From Nemertoderma westbladi (lineage: Eukaryota; Xenacoelomorpha; Nemertodermatida; Nemertodermatidae), in assembly GCA_032718475.1 (NCBI GenBank), contig JAUCBJ010007518.1, positions 23,369 through 87,368 of the forward strand: a stretch of 64,000 nt of DNA, given 5' to 3'. Shown here piece by piece: positions 62,337-64,000 of this stretch. A program made the translations under genes and the position numbers. Position 1 is the stretch's first letter. Each line of letters opens with the position of its first letter. A model generated the notes under the pieces. It searched no databases. It saw nothing but the letters and a program-made list of their open reading frames with translations, and was not told the DNA's origin.

Positions 62337-64000
62337 AGTAGGTGTAGGTGTAGGTGTAGGTGTAGGTGTAGGTGTAGGTGTAGGTGTAGGTGTAGGTGTA
62401 GGTGTAGGTGTAGGTGTAGGTGTAGGTGTAGGTGTAGGTGTAGGTGTAGGTGTAGGTGTAGGTGTAGGTGTAGGTGTAGGTGTAGGTGTAGGTCGTAGGT
62501 GTAGGTGTAGGTGTAGGTGTAGGTGTAGGTGTAGGTGTAGGTGTAGGTGTAGGTGTAGGTGTAGGTGTAGGTGTAGGTGTAGGTGTAGGTGTAGGTGTAG
62601 GTGTAGGTGTAGGTGTAGGTGTAGGTGTAGGTGTAGGTGTAGGTGTAGGTGTAGGTGTAGGTGTAGGTGTAGGTGTAGGTGTAGGTGTAGGTGTAGGTGT
62701 AGGTGTAGGTGTAGGTGTAGGTGTAGGTGTAGGTGTAGGTGTAGGTGTAGGTGTAGGTGTAGGTGTAGGTGTAGGTGTAGGTGTAGGTGTACGTGTAGGT
62801 GTAGGTGTAGGTGTAGGTGTAGGTGTAGGTGTAGGTGTAGGTGTAGGTGTAGGTGTAGGTGTAGGTGTAGGTGTAGGTGTAGGTGTAGGTGTAGGTGTAG
62901 GTGTAGGTGTAGGTGTAGGTGTAGGTGTAGGTGTAGGTGTAGGTGTAGGTGTAGGTGTAGGTGTAGGTGTAGGTGTAGGTGTAGGTGTAGGTGTAGGTGT
63001 AGGTGTAGGTGTAGGTGTAGGTGTAGGTGTAGGTGTAGGTGTAGGTGTAGGTGTAGGTGTAGGTGTAGGCGTAGGCGTAGGTGTCTGTGTAGGCGTAGGT
63101 GTAGGTGTAGGTGTAGGTGTAGGTGTAGGTGTAGGTGTAGGTGTAGGTGTAGGTGTAGGTGTAGGCGTAGGAGGCGTAGGCGTAGGCGTAGGCGTAGGTA
63201 TAGGTGTAGGTGTAGGTGTAGGCGTAGTTGTAGGTGTAGGTGTAGGTGTAGGTGTAGGCGTAGGAGGCGTAGGCGTAGGCGTAGGCGTAGGTATAGGTGT
63301 AGGTGTAGGTGTAGGCGTAGGTGTAGGTGTAGGTGTAGGTGTAGGTGTAGGTGTAGGTGTAGGTGTAGGTGTAGGTGTAGGTGTAGGTGTAGGTGTATGT
63401 GTAGGTGTAGGCGTAGGCGTAGGCGTAGGCGTAGGCGTAGGCGTAGGCGTAGGCGTAGGCGTAAGCGTAGGCGTAGGCGTAGGTGTAGGTGTAGGTGTAG
63501 GGTGTAGGTGTAGGTGTAGGTGTAGGTGTAGGTGTAGGTGTAGGTGTAGGTGTAGGTGTAGGTGTAGGTGTAGGTGTAGGTGTAGGTGTAGGTGTAGGTG
63601 TAGGTGTAGGTGGGTATGTGTAGCTGTAGGTGTAGGTGTAGGTGTAGGTGTAGGTGTAGGTGTAGGTGTAGGTGTAGGTGTAGGTGTAGGTGTAGGTGTA
63701 GGTGTAGGTGTAGGTGTAGGTTTAGGTGTAGGTGTAGGTGTAGGTGTAGGTGTAGGTGTAGGTGTAGGTGTAGGTGTAGGTGTAGGTGTAGGTGTAGGTG
63801 TAGGTGTAGGTGTAGGTGTAGGTGTAGGTGTAGGTGTAGGTGTAGGTGAAGGCGTAGGCGTAGGCGTAGGCGTAGGCGTAGGCGTAGGTGTAGGTGTAGG
63901 TGTAGGTGTAGGTGTAGGTGTAGGTGTAGTTGTAGGTGTAGGTGTAGGTGTAGGCGTAGGCGTAGGCGTAGGCGTAGGTGTAGGTGTAGGTGTAGGTGTA
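62337..64000. repeat. GGTGTA hexamer satellite array, continues past the window
   Basis: About 1.66 kb of almost pure GGTGTA, with blocks of GGCGTA (about 63069-63085, 63175-63200, 63255-63285, 63409-63480, 63849-63886, 63952-63978) and a few single-base variants. The same hexamer is half of the 22-bp unit at 12003-13492. Apparent Arg-Cys frames are by-products. Confidence 0.98.

Noticed and set aside
62296-63849. Long Arg-Cys repeat reading frames
   Set aside because: They are translations of the GGTGTA hexamer array and have no independent coding support.

Overview
The window is a metazoan repeat-rich region. The animal looks like an invertebrate, but the sequence does not fix the phylum. 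Nothing in it looks like a host gene. Nearly all coding capacity belongs to retrotransposons: one Ty3/gypsy element, four BEL/Pao-type LTR elements (BEL-1 to BEL-4 here), three LINE families (LINE-A, -B, -C) and a tRNA-derived SINE. Between them lie minisatellites and microsatellites. The labels are local to this annotation.

Layout. 1-2890: Ty3/gypsy 5' part on the minus strand, apparently inserted in the integrase gene of BEL-3. 2891-10331: 3' part of BEL-3 (plus strand), itself split by LINE-A copy A1. 10332-17900: a foldback/MITE-like element, a 1.5-kb 22-bp minisatellite, two 33-bp tandem repeats and LINE-A copy A2. 17911-20376: LINE-B and a short second LINE-B fragment. 20458-41606: an old LINE-C (minus strand) opened by LINE-A copy A3 and by LINE-A copy A4; A4 in turn contains the 13.9-kb BEL-1 (25368-39281). 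Target-site duplications support the A4 and BEL-1 levels. 41878-42870: an old LINE-A remnant (A5) with a SINE inside it. 43062-55886: BEL-2 (minus strand) with two LTRs. 55887-61175: gag and the first part of pol of BEL-4 (minus strand), ended by BEL-2. 62337-64000: a GGTGTA hexamer array that runs off the window.

The most interesting content is a third ORF downstream of pol, in the position where env lies in retroviruses. It occurs in BEL-1, BEL-2 and BEL-3. In all three it encodes a protein of about 850-890 codons with an N-terminal domain that looks like a DEDD (RNase D-type) 3'-5' exonuclease and a C-terminal cluster of about three CCHC-type zinc knuckles. It has no signal peptide or membrane segment. 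The three elements also share tandem repeats between pol and this ORF, and a stem-loop directly before the polypurine tract. In BEL-2 and BEL-3 a short stretch of the third ORF is repeated inside the LTR. I know of no description of this arrangement.

All LTR elements seen here carry defects (stops, frameshifts, deletions or a changed protease active site). LINE-A copies A1 to A4 are very similar to each other, which suggests recent activity of that family.
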